Origin: Cryptomeria japonica
Taxonomy: Eukaryota > Streptophyta > Pinopsida > Cupressales > Cupressaceae
Direction of reading: 5' to 3'
DNA length: 60,000 bases
NCBI RefSeq assembly: GCF_030272615.1
Contig: NC_081411.1
Location: forward strand, 37,268,640 to 37,328,639
A program made the position numbers and the translations under genes. A model generated the notes under the pieces. It had not been told where the DNA came from. It saw only the letters and a program-made list of their open reading frames with translations, and searched no databases. Of the stretch, positions 10,867 through 23,887 are shown piece after piece (the stretch's first letter is position 1; every line of letters begins with the position of its first letter).

Positions 10867-12400
10867 TGATAGTTCTGATACTTAATGTAAGTACAGATCC
10901 AATAGCCAACAAGATGAGAGGGGGGGGGGAATGATACAAACTTAATCTTTCATAAAAACATCAGATTCAACCTCAGTAACATATACTTCAGTAATATAAC
11001 CAAAACTGCTAAACATGAAAACTCAAAAGCATATAAACATCATAAACCTCATAACACCAGATTTAATGTGGAAACCCAAATAGGGAAAAACCACTGTGGG
11101 ATTTCAGACCCATGAATAAATATACTCTTCTAGAGTATGCTCAGTTAAAAGAAAATCTTGTTAAAGATTACAAACACATTGCTAGATGTGACCCAGTTAA
11201 GGGATTTCCCTTAGATCTGTTAGGATCTTCACCTTGTTAGAAGTGACCTTGTTAAAGGATTTAAAACACTCAATCAGAATGTCACCTTGCTAAAGGGTTT
11301 TATAAATAATACTGTTAAGTCCACTCGGTTAAGAGATTTTCTATCACTTTTACAAAATAATAGTAATAAAAATATATCTGCAACTTCACATCTAAAATGC
11401 TAAAGCGGATTCTTATTTGCTCAATACAATCTAGACATAGAACTAATCTTGTCCATCTGTTGGGCTTCTACACTCTGTTATTCAAATAGGTCTTCAAGCT
11501 TCTGTGCTCGGTAATCACTATGTAGCATCCTTGTGCATACATTTGCCCGCATACATTGTTTATCAATAGTTCCCTATTTATAAATAATTAGCTAACCACT
11601 TAATCTCCTTGATCACATTTCCCATGATCAATTATAGCCATCAGATCTTCAATCTTGTCCAGGTTCAATGTATCATTCAATTGGAAAAATGTTTTACCCT
11701 GCCTAGAAACTTGCATACATTTCTTGGAACTTGTGCTAGGGTATTGCGGTTCAAACTGAGCTGTAGATCTTCATGCCGATTTTCCTTTGTCATAGATTCA
11801 TTAACAAACTTTATGCATGGCATACCAATCATCTAATTAGTTCCAGCTCATCAGCTTCCTTCATTAAATAACACATGTAACCATTTAATGTATTCTATTA
11901 TAGCTCGGTTACAACTCGGTAAATACTAAACTTCACTCGATAGACATTCAACCTTCATTAACCGATAGCAATAACCTTAGGGTTTACCGACTAGGTTCCT
12001 TAGGGTTTACCGACTAGGTTCTTTGTTCGATAACATAGTATAGTATTTACCTTACAATTTACAACACATGTATGATGTCAAAACAATCTAAACATCATGA
12101 TCTCATCATTTTCTGACTCGGTAATAGTTGCCCATTGAATACCTTATTCATCCCCTTATTCATCATATTCTTTCTGTGTCTTTTACCAACATCTTTATAC
12201 TCTTCAAATCATACTTCTCAAGATATGGCAACATCATACTAAATTAGAAAATCAATTTCTTGACATCAATGACAAAATAATAATATCAAGACAGTAAACA
12301 TCCTTAATCAGTTATATCCATAATCATCAACAACCTTTTCAATATCCTTATTGAAATACAAACAATCTTCCATTGTCTATTATAATGCCAAATGCTAACA
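10867..12400 (-). repeat. TE-5 3' LTR
   Basis: On the plus strand it runs from TGATAGTTCTGATACTTAATG to AATGCTAACA. It has a G10 run at 10920-10929, the GTGGAAACCCAAATAGGG motif near 11069, and repeated 'gttaagggattt' phrases near 11190-11330. Small ORFs here are incidental. Confidence 0.9.
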
Positions 12401-12414
12401 ATCTCCCCCTTTGG
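12401..12414 (-). other. TE-5 polypurine tract
   Basis: Plus strand atctccccctttgg, i.e. CCAAAGGGGGAGAT on the element strand, abuts the 3' LTR start TGTTAGCATTTGG. This is the standard copia plus-strand primer. A second close match (ttctccccctttga) lies at 12528-12541. Confidence 0.85.
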
Positions 12415-12779
12415 CATTGATGGCAAAACCAATTGATTTGACCTTAAAAAGATTCGGATTGCTATGATTCTGAAATGCTGAAATGCTCTCTTGCTATCAA
12501 CAGATTTTGTCCCCCATACATTAGACTTCTCCCCCTTTGACAACAATTCCAAAAAGTAAAGAACTAAAACATAATTTCTTCCTGTATGAAGTGATTTCCT
12601 GCTGTTGTGTATCAACTGAGTCTCAATCAGAGCATTTTGTCTTCAATTCCTGTTCCCTATATTGTTTCCTGTATAATTTCCTGTACACCTTTAGAAAACA
12701 TCCTAAAGTGTGTAAATCAGCATCAACTCTAAAAAGATATTCGATAGAGTCATTGAATTGATGCTTTCACCGAACTCGG
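12415..12779 (-). other. TE-5 3' untranslated stretch
   Basis: Non-coding sequence between the end of the polyprotein and the polypurine tract. It contains the second polypurine-like tract at 12528-12541. Nothing else is recognised. Confidence 0.6.
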
Positions 12780-15700
12780 TCAGTAAGTAGAGGATAGGGG
12801 TAGGACCCCTAACATACTTCTGAGATATTCAGAAGTGTCCCTTGGTAGTGGCTTGGTAAAGATATCTACTATTTGTTCCTTTGTGCTAACATACTCCAAC
12901 ACCACTTTCTTCTCTTGAGCTTCTTCTCTAAGATAATGATGTTTGATAGAGATGTGCTTTGTCTTAGAGTGCATAACATGATTCTTTGAAATGTTAATGG
13001 CACTAGTATTGTCAAAAAATATAGTTACTGGCTTGATAACTTTCTCATTTATTCCTTCCAACAATTGTTTGATCCATGCAATGTTGGTACAATTCAATGC
13101 TACATCAACGTATTCAGCTTCTGTTGTTGACTATGAAACACATCCTTATTTCTTGCTAAGCCAACTCACTAGTCTTTCTCCTAAAAAGAAAGCTCCTCAA
13201 CTTGTGCTTTTTCTGTCATCAATGTTGCCTTCCCAATCAGCATCAATATAAACTTTTAAATCAAAATCATTTCCTTTCTGATATACTAAGCCATAATCCT
13301 CTATGCCTTTCAAGTATCTAAAAATTCTTTTGATTGTTGTCATGTGTGTTTCCTTAGGATCTGCAGAGAATCTTGCAACTATACCTACTGCATGTGTTAT
13401 GTCTGGTCTACTATGAACAACATATTGTAGCTTTCCAATCATGGATCGGTAAAGTGTCTCATCAACAGATGTAGATTCATCATTCTTTGATAGTTTACAG
13501 TTGGTAGTCATAAGAGTAGTTACTAGTTTTGAATCCTCCATTCCAAATTTATTCAAGATTTCCTTTATGTACTTGGATTGAGTAATGAAAATCTCATTTT
13601 TCATTTGTAGTATTTGTAAACCTATAAAATACTTTATCTCATCGATTAATGACATCTCAAATTCTTTTCTTATTTCATTTCCAAAGCTCTTGCACAGAGA
13701 GTCATTTCCACAAAATATAATATCATCAACAAATATGACTGAGATCAGTATTCCATTTTCATCATTCTTCATGTACATATTGTTGTTCTCACTTGTCCTT
13801 ATAAAACCAATCTTAATGAAATAAGAGTGCAATCTTTCATACCATGCTCTAGGTGCTTGTTTCAGACCATATAATGCTTTATTCAATTTACATACTTGAT
13901 CTTTATTATTGTCTTCAACAAATCCTTCAGGTTGTTCAATAAAAACTTCTTCTTCTAATATTCCATTCAGAAATTTGCAGATTTGACATCCATTTGATAT
14001 ACCTTGAAGTTTTTGAAAGTTGCATATACCAACAATGTTCTTACTCCTTCAAGTCTAGCCACAAGTGCAAAAGTTTCACCATAATCAATTCCTTCTTCTT
14101 GAGCATAACCTTTGCAAACTAGTCTTGCTTTATTTCGAATGACCTCTCCTTTTTCATTTAGCTTGTTTTTGAAAATCCACTTTGTACCGATTACATTTTT
14201 GTCCTTTGGTCTTGGGATTAGTGTCCATGTGTCATTCTTCTTGATTTGATCAATCTCTTCTGTCATAGCATTTATCCAATCTTCACTGTTAAATGCCTCT
14301 TTCACTATTCTCAGTTCAAATTCAGATATCAAACATGTGTTCTGTCTCAGTTTGTTCCTTGTCATCACTGGATCATCCTTATCTCCTATAATTTGACTTG
14401 GTGCATGATGTCTTCTGACATACTTGGCTAATACAGGCTCAGTAGGCTCTGTATGATCTTCCTCATCACTCGGTAACTAGATATTCTCTACATTTTCTTC
14501 AATAGTTTTCTTGGTAAGACTTGTCAGTTGAACATAGACAAATTCATCATAATCTTCTAGTTCCTTGGAATTTCCTTCATCATTTCTTTCTACAAATTCA
14601 TCAATTTTTACATTTGCACTTTCCACTATTTTGTTAGATGATTTGATCAGACATTTAAATGCTTTTCTTCTAGAAGAATAACCTAGAAATGTTCCTTCTT
14701 CACTTTTTTGATCAAACTTGCCATTTCTATCATCTTTGTGTACATAGCATCTACTTCCAAAGATTTTAAAATAACTTACATTAGGTTTCTTGTCATACCA
14801 GATTTCATATGGTGTCTTCAAAGTACCTTTCTTCACTTGTACTCAGTTCAGGGTGTAAACTGCTGTGCTTATTGCTTCTCTCTAAAATGTTTGTGGCACT
14901 TTCTTTTCAATCATCATTGTTCTAGCGCAATCCACAATAGATCTGTTTCTTCTCTCAGCTATTCCATTCTACTATAGAGTTCTTAGTGTAGAGACTTGTC
15001 TTTTAATACCATGATCATTGCAGAATAAGTTGAACTCGTCAGATGTGAACTCTCCTCCTCTATCTGATCTAAGACATTTCAGTTGTCTTCCTGTTTCATT
15101 TTCAACTCTTGCCTTGTACCATTTAAACATTTGAAAAGCTTGTAATTTTTCTTTTAAAAACATTACTGACATCATCCTTGAATAGTCATCCACAAATAAT
15201 ATGAAATATTTATCACCATAATGACTTTGAACTTTCATAGGACCACAAAAATTAGTGTGCACAAGATCTAAAATTCCCTTAGAAGTGTAAGACTTACTTG
15301 TAAAGCTTGATCTTGTCATCTTACCCATCTGGCATCCTCAGCACATAGCATTCTCAGGTTTTTCAAGACTCGGTAGACCTCTTACTCGGTGCTTCTTACT
15401 TATTTTGATCAAATTATCAAAATTTACATGACAAAACCTTTTATGCCATAACTAGGTATCATCTATCTTTGCATACAGACACTTGTTCTGAGTTGAGTCA
15501 AGGTGAAATGTGTTACCTTTTGTTTATGTCCTGGTAGTAGCTAACTTTCCATTCTTGTCATGAACTTTGACAACTCCTTTCTAAAATTCTATTCGGTAAC
15601 CTGTATTGTTTAGTTGTGCTACACTCAACAAATTATATTTCAAACCTTCAACCCAATAAACATCACTGCATCTTGCATTGTCAAGAAGTGTTATAGATCC

Positions 15701-16963
15701 TTTACCTTTCACCGGACATGGTGCATCATTACCAAATCTAACATAGCCTCCATCATAATCTTCTAACATAACAAACTTGTGTTTGTCACCTGTCATATGA
15801 TGTGAGCATCCACTATCTATGATCCAAAAATCATTTGTGTTTATGTGAGATATTAGGGCTTTTTCCTCATACCTTTCTTCATCTGATCCATCTTTGATAG
15901 CCACATAAAATACTTCCTCTGTATCAGTTTCATCTGATTTATCATCATTGGATTCCTCATCGGCTATTAAGCATGTCTTTCAATCTCTTCTTCTGAAGTC
16001 TCGGTGTCCATTGTAATGATTGTCTTTCTGTCTATCATCTCGATAATCTCTCTTTTCAGTAGAATCTTTGTCAAGATAGTTAGAAGCCATATGTCCTATC
16101 TTATCACAATTGAAACATTTCAAAGGTAGTTTTCCTTTATACTTACCTTTGCTTCTCGGTAACCTTCTGGCTAATAGTGCTACAAACTCTTCCTACTTTC
16201 TGATTTCCTCATACAGTTTGTGTACTTCCATATTCTTACAAAATATTTCACTTGCTCCACTGTGATCTCCTTCAGAGTACTTATACTTTCTTTCATTGTA
16301 ATCATTAGATTCATCAAGATGAAAAGAACTAAATGCAGATTCAACTTTATTTACTGAAGATCCACTGTTATCAAAGTTACTTAACTCAAATGCATGTAGC
16401 TTACCAATAGTAGCATCTAAAGAAACTGGCATATTAGGTACAAACCTCAATTCATTGATTGCAGAGACTCGGATTGCATAAGCCGGTAGAAGGATTCTTA
16501 ACAACTTACTTGTTATATCCTTTTCTTGAATAGTTCCACCTACTCCTTTGATTTGATTGACAATCTCCTTTAGTCTTGTACTGTACTAAGTTATGTTCTC
16601 ACCTTCATTTATCCTCATAGATTCAAGTTGTCCTCTTAGACTATCTACTTTTTCTCTTTGAACATGTTCATCTCCTCCATATACTGATACAAGCTTATTC
16701 CACATAGCCTTTGCATCATTGCAGCCTTCTAGATCATTAAACTCTGAGTCGATCAATGTAGATGTTATTTCAATCATTGCTTGGATATGTTCTTGCTTTA
16801 ACTTTATCTCTTCCATAGTCAATGGATAGGTGCTTGGTGTGATGAAATCATTCTCCAAATGATATACAACATATTCTCCAACTCCTGATAGGTGCAGCTT
16901 CATCCTTTTTTGCCATGTGGAGAAACTTGATTTGTTCAGCTACGGTGCATCCCTCTTATACAT
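12780..16963 (-). pseudogene. TE-5 gag-pol polyprotein pseudogene
   Basis: The start is ATG 16963, followed by KSSFSTWQKRMKLHL, a typical copia gag start. Gag continues to about 16193 (LEGCNDAKAMWNKLVSVYGG). The zinc knuckle CFNCDKIGHMASNY lies near 16115 with its last Cys lost. The protease has the intact motif DFWIIDSGCSHHMTG (about 15835). The integrase core is at 15330-14980 (LDLVHTNFCGPM, FVDDYSRMMSVMFLKEK, LRSDRGGEFTSDEF). RT runs from about 14300 (WTLIPRPKDKNVIGTKWIFK) with the catalytic FVDD box near 13730. RNase H lies at 13250-12780 (TEAEYVDVALN, then HISIKHHYLREE). All parts share one frame down to 13967, where a 2-base insertion in the DVKSAFLNG region shifts it. Stops in frame include two adjacent TAG codons before NGIAERR. 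Confidence 0.9.
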
Positions 16964-17013
16964 CTTCGGATCTTTGCCTCAAGTACCTTTAAACTTTTCT
17001 TCCCAGAGTCCTA

Positions 17014-17027
17014 AGTTCTGATACCAA
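17014..17027 (-). other. TE-5 primer-binding site
   Basis: Plus strand agttctgataccaa, i.e. TTGGTATCAGAACT on the element strand, next to the 5' LTR edge at 17029. It is close to the initiator tRNA-Met site, with AAC for AGC. Confidence 0.8.
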
Positions 17028-17028
17028 T

Positions 17029-18550
17029 TGATAGTTCTGATACTTAATGCAATTACAAATCCAATAGCCAACAAGATGAGGGGGGGAGGGTGAATCATAA
17101 AAACTTAATCTTCGATAAAAACATCAGATTCCACCTCGGTAACATATACTTCAGTAATATAACCAAAACTGCTAAACATGCAAACTCAAAAGCATATAAA
17201 CATCATAAAACTCATAACACCAGATTTAACGTGGAAACCCAAATAGGGAAAAACCATTGTGGGATTTCAGACCCACTAAGAAATATACTCTTCTAGAGTA
17301 TGCTCAGTTAAAAGCAAATCCTGTCAAAGATTACAAACACATTGCTAGATGTGACCCGGTTAAGGGATTTCCCTTAGATCTGTTAGGATCTTCACCTTGT
17401 TAGAGTGACCTTGTTAAAGGATTTCAAACACTCAATTAGAATGTCACCTTGCTAAAGGGTTTTACAAATAAGACTGTTAAGTCCACTCGGTTAAGAGATT
17501 TTCTGTCACTTTTACAAAATCACAGTAATAAAAATCTATCTGCAACTTCACATCTAAAATGCTAAAGCAGATTCTTATTTGCTCAATACAATCTAGACAT
17601 AGAACTAATCTTGTCCATCTGCTGGGCTTCTATACTCTGTTATTCAAACAGGTCTTCAAGCTTTTGTGCTCGGTAATCACTATGTAGCATCCTTGTGCAT
17701 ACATTTGCCCACATACATTGTTTATCAATAGTTCCCTATTTATAAACAATTAGTTAACTGCTTAATCTCCTTGATCACATTTCCCATGATCAATCATAGC
17801 CATCAAATCTTCAATCTTGTCCAGGTTCAATGTATCATTCGATCGGAAAAATGTTTTACCCCGCCTAGGAACTTGCATACATTTCTTGGAACTTGTGCTA
17901 GGGTATTAGGGTTCAATCTGAGTTGCAGATCTTCATGCCAATTTTCCTTTGTCATAGATTCATTAACAAACTTTATGCACGACATACCAATCATCTAATC
18001 AGTTCCAGCTCATCAGCTTCCTTCATTAAATAACGCATGTAACCATTTAATGTATTCTATTATAGCTCGGTAACAACTCGGTAACAACTTGACAAATACT
18101 AAACTTCACTCGGTAGACATTCTGCCTTCATTAATTGATAGCGATAACCTTAGGGTTTACCGACTAGGTTCTTTGTTCAATAACATAGTATAATATTAAC
18201 CTTATAGTTTACAACATATGTATGATGTAAAAATAATCTAAACATCATGATCTCATCATTTTCTGACTCAGTAATAGTTGCCCATTGAATACCTTATTCA
18301 TCCCCTTATTCATCATATTCTTTATGTGTCTTTTACCGATATCTTTATACTCTTCAAATCATACTTCTCAAGATATGGCAACATCATATTGAATTAGAAA
18401 ATCAATTTCATGACATCAATGACAAAATAATAATATCAAGACAGTAAACATCCTTAATCAATTATATCCATAATCATCAACAACCTTCTCAATATCCTTA
18501 TTGAAATGCCAACAATCTTCCATTGCTTGTTATAATGCCAAATGCTAACA
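17029..18550 (-). repeat. TE-5 5' LTR
   Basis: Partner of 10867-12400 with the same ends (TGATAGTTCTGATAC... and ...AATGCTAACA). It differs by scattered substitutions and small indels, so the insertion is not recent. Confidence 0.9.
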
Positions 18551-18555
18551 CTTCC

Positions 18556-18711
18556 AGACTTATGCATAAATGAATGATACAATTCCTTAAGCTTCTGATA
18601 ACTAAAATAAGGATACAATGGATAAGATTTATAGACTGACTTGCCATCAATCAAAACCCTTAAGAAATCTCCATGCATCAATATTCACCGGTACAATGTC
18701 TCTTGCCAACA
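18556..18711 (-). repeat. TE-4 3' LTR, second part
   Basis: It resumes after TE-5 and its target duplication and ends CACCGGTACAATGTC...TTGCCAACA, matching the end of the right LTR (CACCGGTATAGTGTC...TTGCCAACA at 24529-24553). Confidence 0.75.
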
Positions 18712-18725
18712 ATATCCCCCTTTGG
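18712..18725 (-). other. TE-4 polypurine tract
   Basis: Plus strand atatccccctttgg, i.e. CCAAAGGGGGATAT on the element strand, directly next to the LTR edge. It would prime plus-strand DNA synthesis. A second similar tract lies at 18867-18880. Confidence 0.7.
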
Positions 18726-18937
18726 CATTGATGGAAACACTGTGAAAAATAAACTCAAGAGTAACGAACTTAATAATACAAAACTCTAAAAGAATACTCC
18801 AAATAATCTGCAAGATCTATACAACTAGCTACCCCTAAGAATATGCATCTTTTTTCATCATACTCTCTCCCCCTTTGACATCAATGGCAAAGGTGGATCT
18901 CTGCCAAAATTGTATGTACAAAGATGTATACAGCTAC

Positions 18938-21900
18938 TTACATAAATTTGAAAATGTCAACAAAGGTTACTGTTAGGGACTTTAGATGCTCATTCTTACC
19001 TCTTTGAAAACATTCCAAAATATTTATCAGAGCACTGGACATACACGCATGCCCTTCTACTCCTTTAATATCTGGGGGAACACTCTTACTCAGAGATTTC
19101 ACTGCATCTTGTTGACTGCCGAGTAAAGTGTCTAACAGGGGAGTGATAACACACCTCAATTCGTCTACTCTTCTTATTATCTGGTCCTTCTCCTAATGCA
19201 AGCTCTAGATTTTGTCAATTAAGTCTATAACCTGAGCTTCAAGGCCGCTAGCAAAAACTTAATGAGGGGTAAAGGATTGAGAAATGTTGGCTAATTTCCC
19301 TTCATATTCCTTCATTATTTTGTCAATGTCTATGGTAAACTTGGGCAAAATAAGACATGACTTATATATTTGGTCGCCTTAATCCAAAGCATCCTCAATA
19401 CCCTTCATCATAGTTGTCAAAACAATCCCATCTCCTCCAACTGCTCTCAAAATTGATTTCAATCTTGATTCATTATATCTACTCAAAACTGTTTCATGTG
19501 ATGCCTTCTCTAAAGACACAAAATGAGAATCAACAGCTTGAAGCATACATTTTATCTCACTAGAGGATGTATCATTAGAATCTTGCTTGAAGGTAGGTAG
19601 CTCCTTATCTTTTGAATGGGACTTGAGTAAGTCATCGCTTGCCTTATCTTGTGCAAGGGTAGCTAATTTTAGGGCTTGGATAGGGGATAAAGAGATCAAA
19701 TATATTGGCCCTTCAATAAAGTCATTTGTATCTATGACAAATTGTTTTCCTTTGTTAGTTATAGTGTCTCTTGCCACTATCACCATAGTTTGATCATCTT
19801 TCTTATTTCCCTTACCTTTTCTCTACCTTTGTAATTGCATTTGTATCACCCTTTTTACCATCAACTTCTATCTCTTCTTCTTTACCTACTCTCTTCTCAT
19901 ATGCAATTTCCCTAGTTGCTTCCTTAGAATGTAATTCCATTACTAGAGGATCTTGCATAGCTTCACTAGAGTCATCAATTGCTTGGTTATCAAACTTGCT
20001 TAGTTGTCTAATATTTTTGCTCATGAGGAGCCTCTATCTAAACCTGAACTACCAGAATAGAGGTGTCTTTTCTTGATTTCTCTTCTAGTTAGGAATCATC
20101 CTTCTCCGGATTGATCTAATAATAATTTTCCTTCAAAATTTCCTTCAATATACCCTATGCTTCCTTAGCATCTTCATCAACTTTTCCAAACATTTTTAAT
20201 AACTCTATGTTTTCTCTGGAACTTTTCCTTTGTATGCCCCAAAATTATTTTTATTTCATCCTTTGATGCAATAGAACACATCTTTGCTAAGTTATATTCT
20301 TTTAATTTGTCATCCTCTAGACTAGCTATATGGCTTCGGACATCCAAAATATCATATTATCGCTTCAAGATCATAGATGACATCTCTATCAATGCTTTTC
20401 TCAAAATGTTCATAAAATGTACAACAACTTCCTCAATAGCCCTTTGATCTTTATCATCATAGTTCTCATAATATATAGGTAAATTCTTTAGATTTCCCTT
20501 TTTTACTATCTCATCAATCACCTTATTTAATGACATCGGGGGATACAACAGTATAAGTACCTTTTATCTATCTTAATTTCAGAGCTTCATCAAGCTTATA
20601 CTTTTTCTTCTTCCTAGATTTTTCTTTACTAGATGTCTCATCTTTTGTTCTAGGCTTCTTGGTAGACTGAGATTCACCAAATTGTGGTTTCCTTACTACT
20701 CTAGCATAGGTAGCATTTTTCTTTACTTCTTTGACCTCTTCATTAGATTTGGTTTCTTCCTCTATAGCTACATATTTTCATACTAGCTTCTCTTTCTTCC
20801 TCTTGTTTTCTCCACTGGTTGATTTTGTTTGTAGCTTGGGTGGAGCAATAAGATTCTACACACCAAAGGTAGGTGCATACTTACTCTATCTTGGCTTGTT
20901 TTGCTTGGGAGGAGTAGAGAAATTTGTAGTCTTGGACTTCACCATGTCTTCCAACTTCTTTGTGTTTTTCTCCCTAGCCCTTTGCACAACTTCTTTGGTT
21001 TTTCCCATCTACTCAGCAAGCTATTCAACCTCTTTTCTCACCTTCCTCTTCCTTTTGTGCTTAGTGAATTTAATATGCAGGTCCATGCTCTTCCCCTTGT
21101 AAATGTCAAATATCTCATCCTTTTCATCTAGTGGTTTACTGAGAAGGTGCTAAGCATAAGAATCAAGAGTAATTCTATCCACCTCATACCCCATGCACAT
21201 GATCCAAACCATATGATATTGATCCTTGTCAACTATGAAGCATACAATGCTCTCATATTTCTCTACAATCTCTTTTGGGATCCTCTCTCTCCTTTGCATC
21301 ATGGCTTGGAACGATTTAAAGTAACCCCACAAAGAATATTTTTAAGCTACTATGTCACTGAATTCTTGTAAACCTTCCTTCATTTGGACTACCATCAATT
21401 TATCATAAGCCCATTGAACCTTTCCAATACCAGGGATCCCATTTAAGAAATAAATGCTAAACAAATAGTCAAAGAACCAAATTTGAAAACATGCTTCTTG
21501 TCCTAATTTACTTTCTTTATATTGCTCATCAACTCACTAAGTAGCACTCCACACAAGTGATATTTCTTGTCTTCTTTGAGTGCTTGATAGGTTGCATAAA
21601 TTGCAGTATTCGATACTTAATTTTGTTTCCTATACTAGTAGACTTTGTATCCTATGACCATTGAGGAAAATCTCATATCAAACTCAACAATATCACTAAT
21701 AGTCATAGATCAGTTGTCATGCTTGGATCTAGTAACCTCCATTACAGTAGTGTTCTTGACATGCCTACCCAAGGATCTCACCAGTTGCATTCAAACAAGT
21801 AACTACTTGAATGGATTTCTTAGTGGTTTTGTGAGGTCTATCCAACCATAAAAATTCATCATGCATTCGGCTCAAAACATATGTCACCCATTCAGGCTCA

Positions 21901-22292
21901 TCAAACACCGAGAGATGAACAAACTAAATAAAAACCTTCTCCTGCAATGACTTGAAATCAGGTTTCAAATTCCCAAAACCATCCATCATGTGCTTAGTAT
22001 AAAGTGACAACATATCCGCATTACCAAATTCCTCAATGTTGCAATGAATGTATGGCCTAACATCTTCATTATGCAACACACCGTAAGGTATAGAGGAAAA
22101 TGCTCCGTTCGAATCATCTTCAATCGACTTAAATGGGTATTTCTTAAATATGGGCCTTTCTTTCTTAGTGATTTCAATGACAAGTGGAGATGAAATGCCT
22201 GAAGATGATACCATTTTGAAAATTAGGGTATGAATAGATAGCTCGTAAATGGATAGAAACCTTTTTGATCTCAACTGAATGTAAGGAGTCAT
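18938..22292 (-). pseudogene. TE-4 orphan ORF (unknown function)
   Basis: A decayed ORF on the minus strand starts at the ATG near 22292, or at MVSSSGISSP about 80 bases further on, and runs to about 18938. Readable blocks in order: PYGVLHNEDVRPYIHCN, EFGNADMLSLYTKHMMDGFG, NATGE, VMEVTRSKHDN, SDIVEFDMRFSSMVIGYKVY, NTAIYATYQALKEDKKYHLC, WGYFKSFQ, IPKEIVEKYE, a Lys-rich linker near 20600-20760, EEVVVHFMNILRKAL, and a C-terminal part (19786-18938) with LSPIQALKLATLAQDKAS. I do not recognise a domain. TE-2 carries a relative on the other strand. Many stops and frame changes are present. It could be a structural protein or a captured gene; I cannot decide. Confidence 0.55.
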
Positions 22293-22617
22293 TGTCGGAT
22301 CACTCTTAAGCTTTTATTTCATTGCAAGATCTCTTTTGCTTCACTGGTTTGGTCTCTCTCTTCATTCAGACTATGAAGAATGAATAGAAGAATGTCTTTT
22401 TATCTTTTGAAAACCCAAATTTTAGTTGTAATAAATGCATAACCCTAAGTTCTTTTGGATGCCCTGTTTTTCTTGAATTCCTTCATCGGAATCTCAAATC
22501 ACCATGAAATCCTCTGGATATCAACTACACAATTGATCTATATCTTTTGCAACCTTCTACAACTAGTTACAGATCTTTGAGATGGGCTTTTAAGGATTTA
22601 CATGATAAGCTTTCCCC

Positions 22618-23887
22618 TTAAGGCCAAAATGCCATAGTTATCAGACGAGGTTCCAACACAAGATTTAGGTGTGGAGAGATTATGCACATTTGATTCTTCC
22701 TTCTTAACCCACATCTTCTTATGTTGATCTCTGATATCTTTAAACTTTTATTTTCTTTTTTCATCTGATCTATTCTTCTGGAGCATTGTTGCTCATGTTC
22801 TTGCTTCTCCAATATTTTGCAATGTGACCGAATTTGTTGCATGCATAGAAAACAACATTTCTTTACATAGGCATGAAATTCATCAGATTTGGTCTCATCC
22901 TGCATTGGTTAGCAATGTGTCTAAACATTCCATAGACATAACATCTCTTTTTATGAAAATTATTCATCACTATTTTGCACATGTTTGACTTATGACCAAA
23001 ATTGTTGCATATGAAACATTGATCAATAAAGGAAGAACCATTATTCATCACATTATTCATCATCCCATTATTCATCTTATTTATGTATTGACTTGCCATA
23101 TGACCAAATTTACCACAAAAAAAATATTTACCATTGAATTTATAGGCATTAGGCTGTCTTACTGGACTTTTCTTGATCTTCTGATGATTGCTTTATCCAG
23201 AACTGGAAGATTCTCCCTTCTAATATCTAAGTCCTCGCATGTCTTTCCCATGTCTTTGACTTTCTATCATTCATCCAACTGGGCTGAGGTAGCTTTGAAT
23301 TTTTATTTGTACTCATTTGCAGAAGAAAGATCATATCTTAAAGTTATGATCCGCCATTCAATTTCTTGTCCATCACTCTTCCATTGCACCAATTCAAGCT
23401 TCAATTGATCATTCTCATAGTTCAATCTACAACATTAATCAGAATCCTTCAATGTCTGAGTCATATTTTCTTCATTCTTCTTCCCATCTTCAATCTCCTT
23501 GGTTAGCTTCATCACAATGGATTGCATCTCATTCTTCATGATTGCATTCTCTCTAGCAATATTATCACATTCATCTATGTTGTTTTGTAGGGATTGATTG
23601 CTAATTCTTTGTTCTTCTTTCTCCTTGATTTTATCCATTAGTTCCTTTCTTTTCTCTCTTGATATGTTGACTTGTTCTTTCAGAGATTCAATGAAATTTT
23701 TAGTTTCTTCTGGGCTTCTCCTCAGGCTATTGTCCTTTTTCATAGTTGCATCAAGATCTTCAAGTGGCATAGTAAGTTGCTTCTGCAAACTGGAGTACAT
23801 TGATTCAATCTTTTGGATCTTCATCAAGCTGCTAGGATTCTTTTGAGGAACTAAAATCGAATACCAATAATTGGAATCAATGAACAT
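22618..23887 (-). pseudogene. TE-4 gag-like coiled-coil and zinc-knuckle protein
   Basis: From 23887 a 150-codon stretch rich in K, E, Q, N and S has heptad-like spacing (IESMYSSLQKQLT, EETKNFIESLKEQVNI, MKNEMQSIVMKLTKEI), indicating a coiled coil. After a break comes a cluster of zinc knuckles: YFFCGKFGHMASQY (about 23130, end Cys lost), CFICNNFGHKSNMC (intact, about 23000), CYVYGMFRHIANQC (about 22930) and YACNKFGHIAK (about 22830, degenerate). Four tandem CCHC motifs mean nucleic-acid binding, so a nucleocapsid-like role is likely. No typical gag capsid core was seen. Frame changes separate the parts. Confidence 0.6.
23855..23868 (-). other. TE-4 degenerate primer-binding site
   Basis: Plus strand aatcgaataccaat. 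The complement ATTGGTATTCGATT resembles the iMet primer site TGGTATCAGA. It sits next to the inner edge of the right (5') LTR. Confidence 0.5.

Larger units (their letters stand above)
10867..18550 (-). mobile_element. TE-5: full-length decayed Ty1/copia element
   Basis: The LTRs at 10867-12400 and 17029-18550 are near-identical over long stretches. The flanks cttct (10862-10866) and cttcc (18551-18555) match at four of five bases, as a target duplication would. On the minus strand: 5' LTR at right, iMet primer site (17014-17027), one polyprotein (16963 to 12780) in the copia order gag, protease, integrase, RT, RNase H, then a polypurine tract (12401-12414) and the 3' LTR. About a dozen stops and one 2-base insertion make it inactive. 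It lies inside the left LTR of TE-4. Confidence 0.92.
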
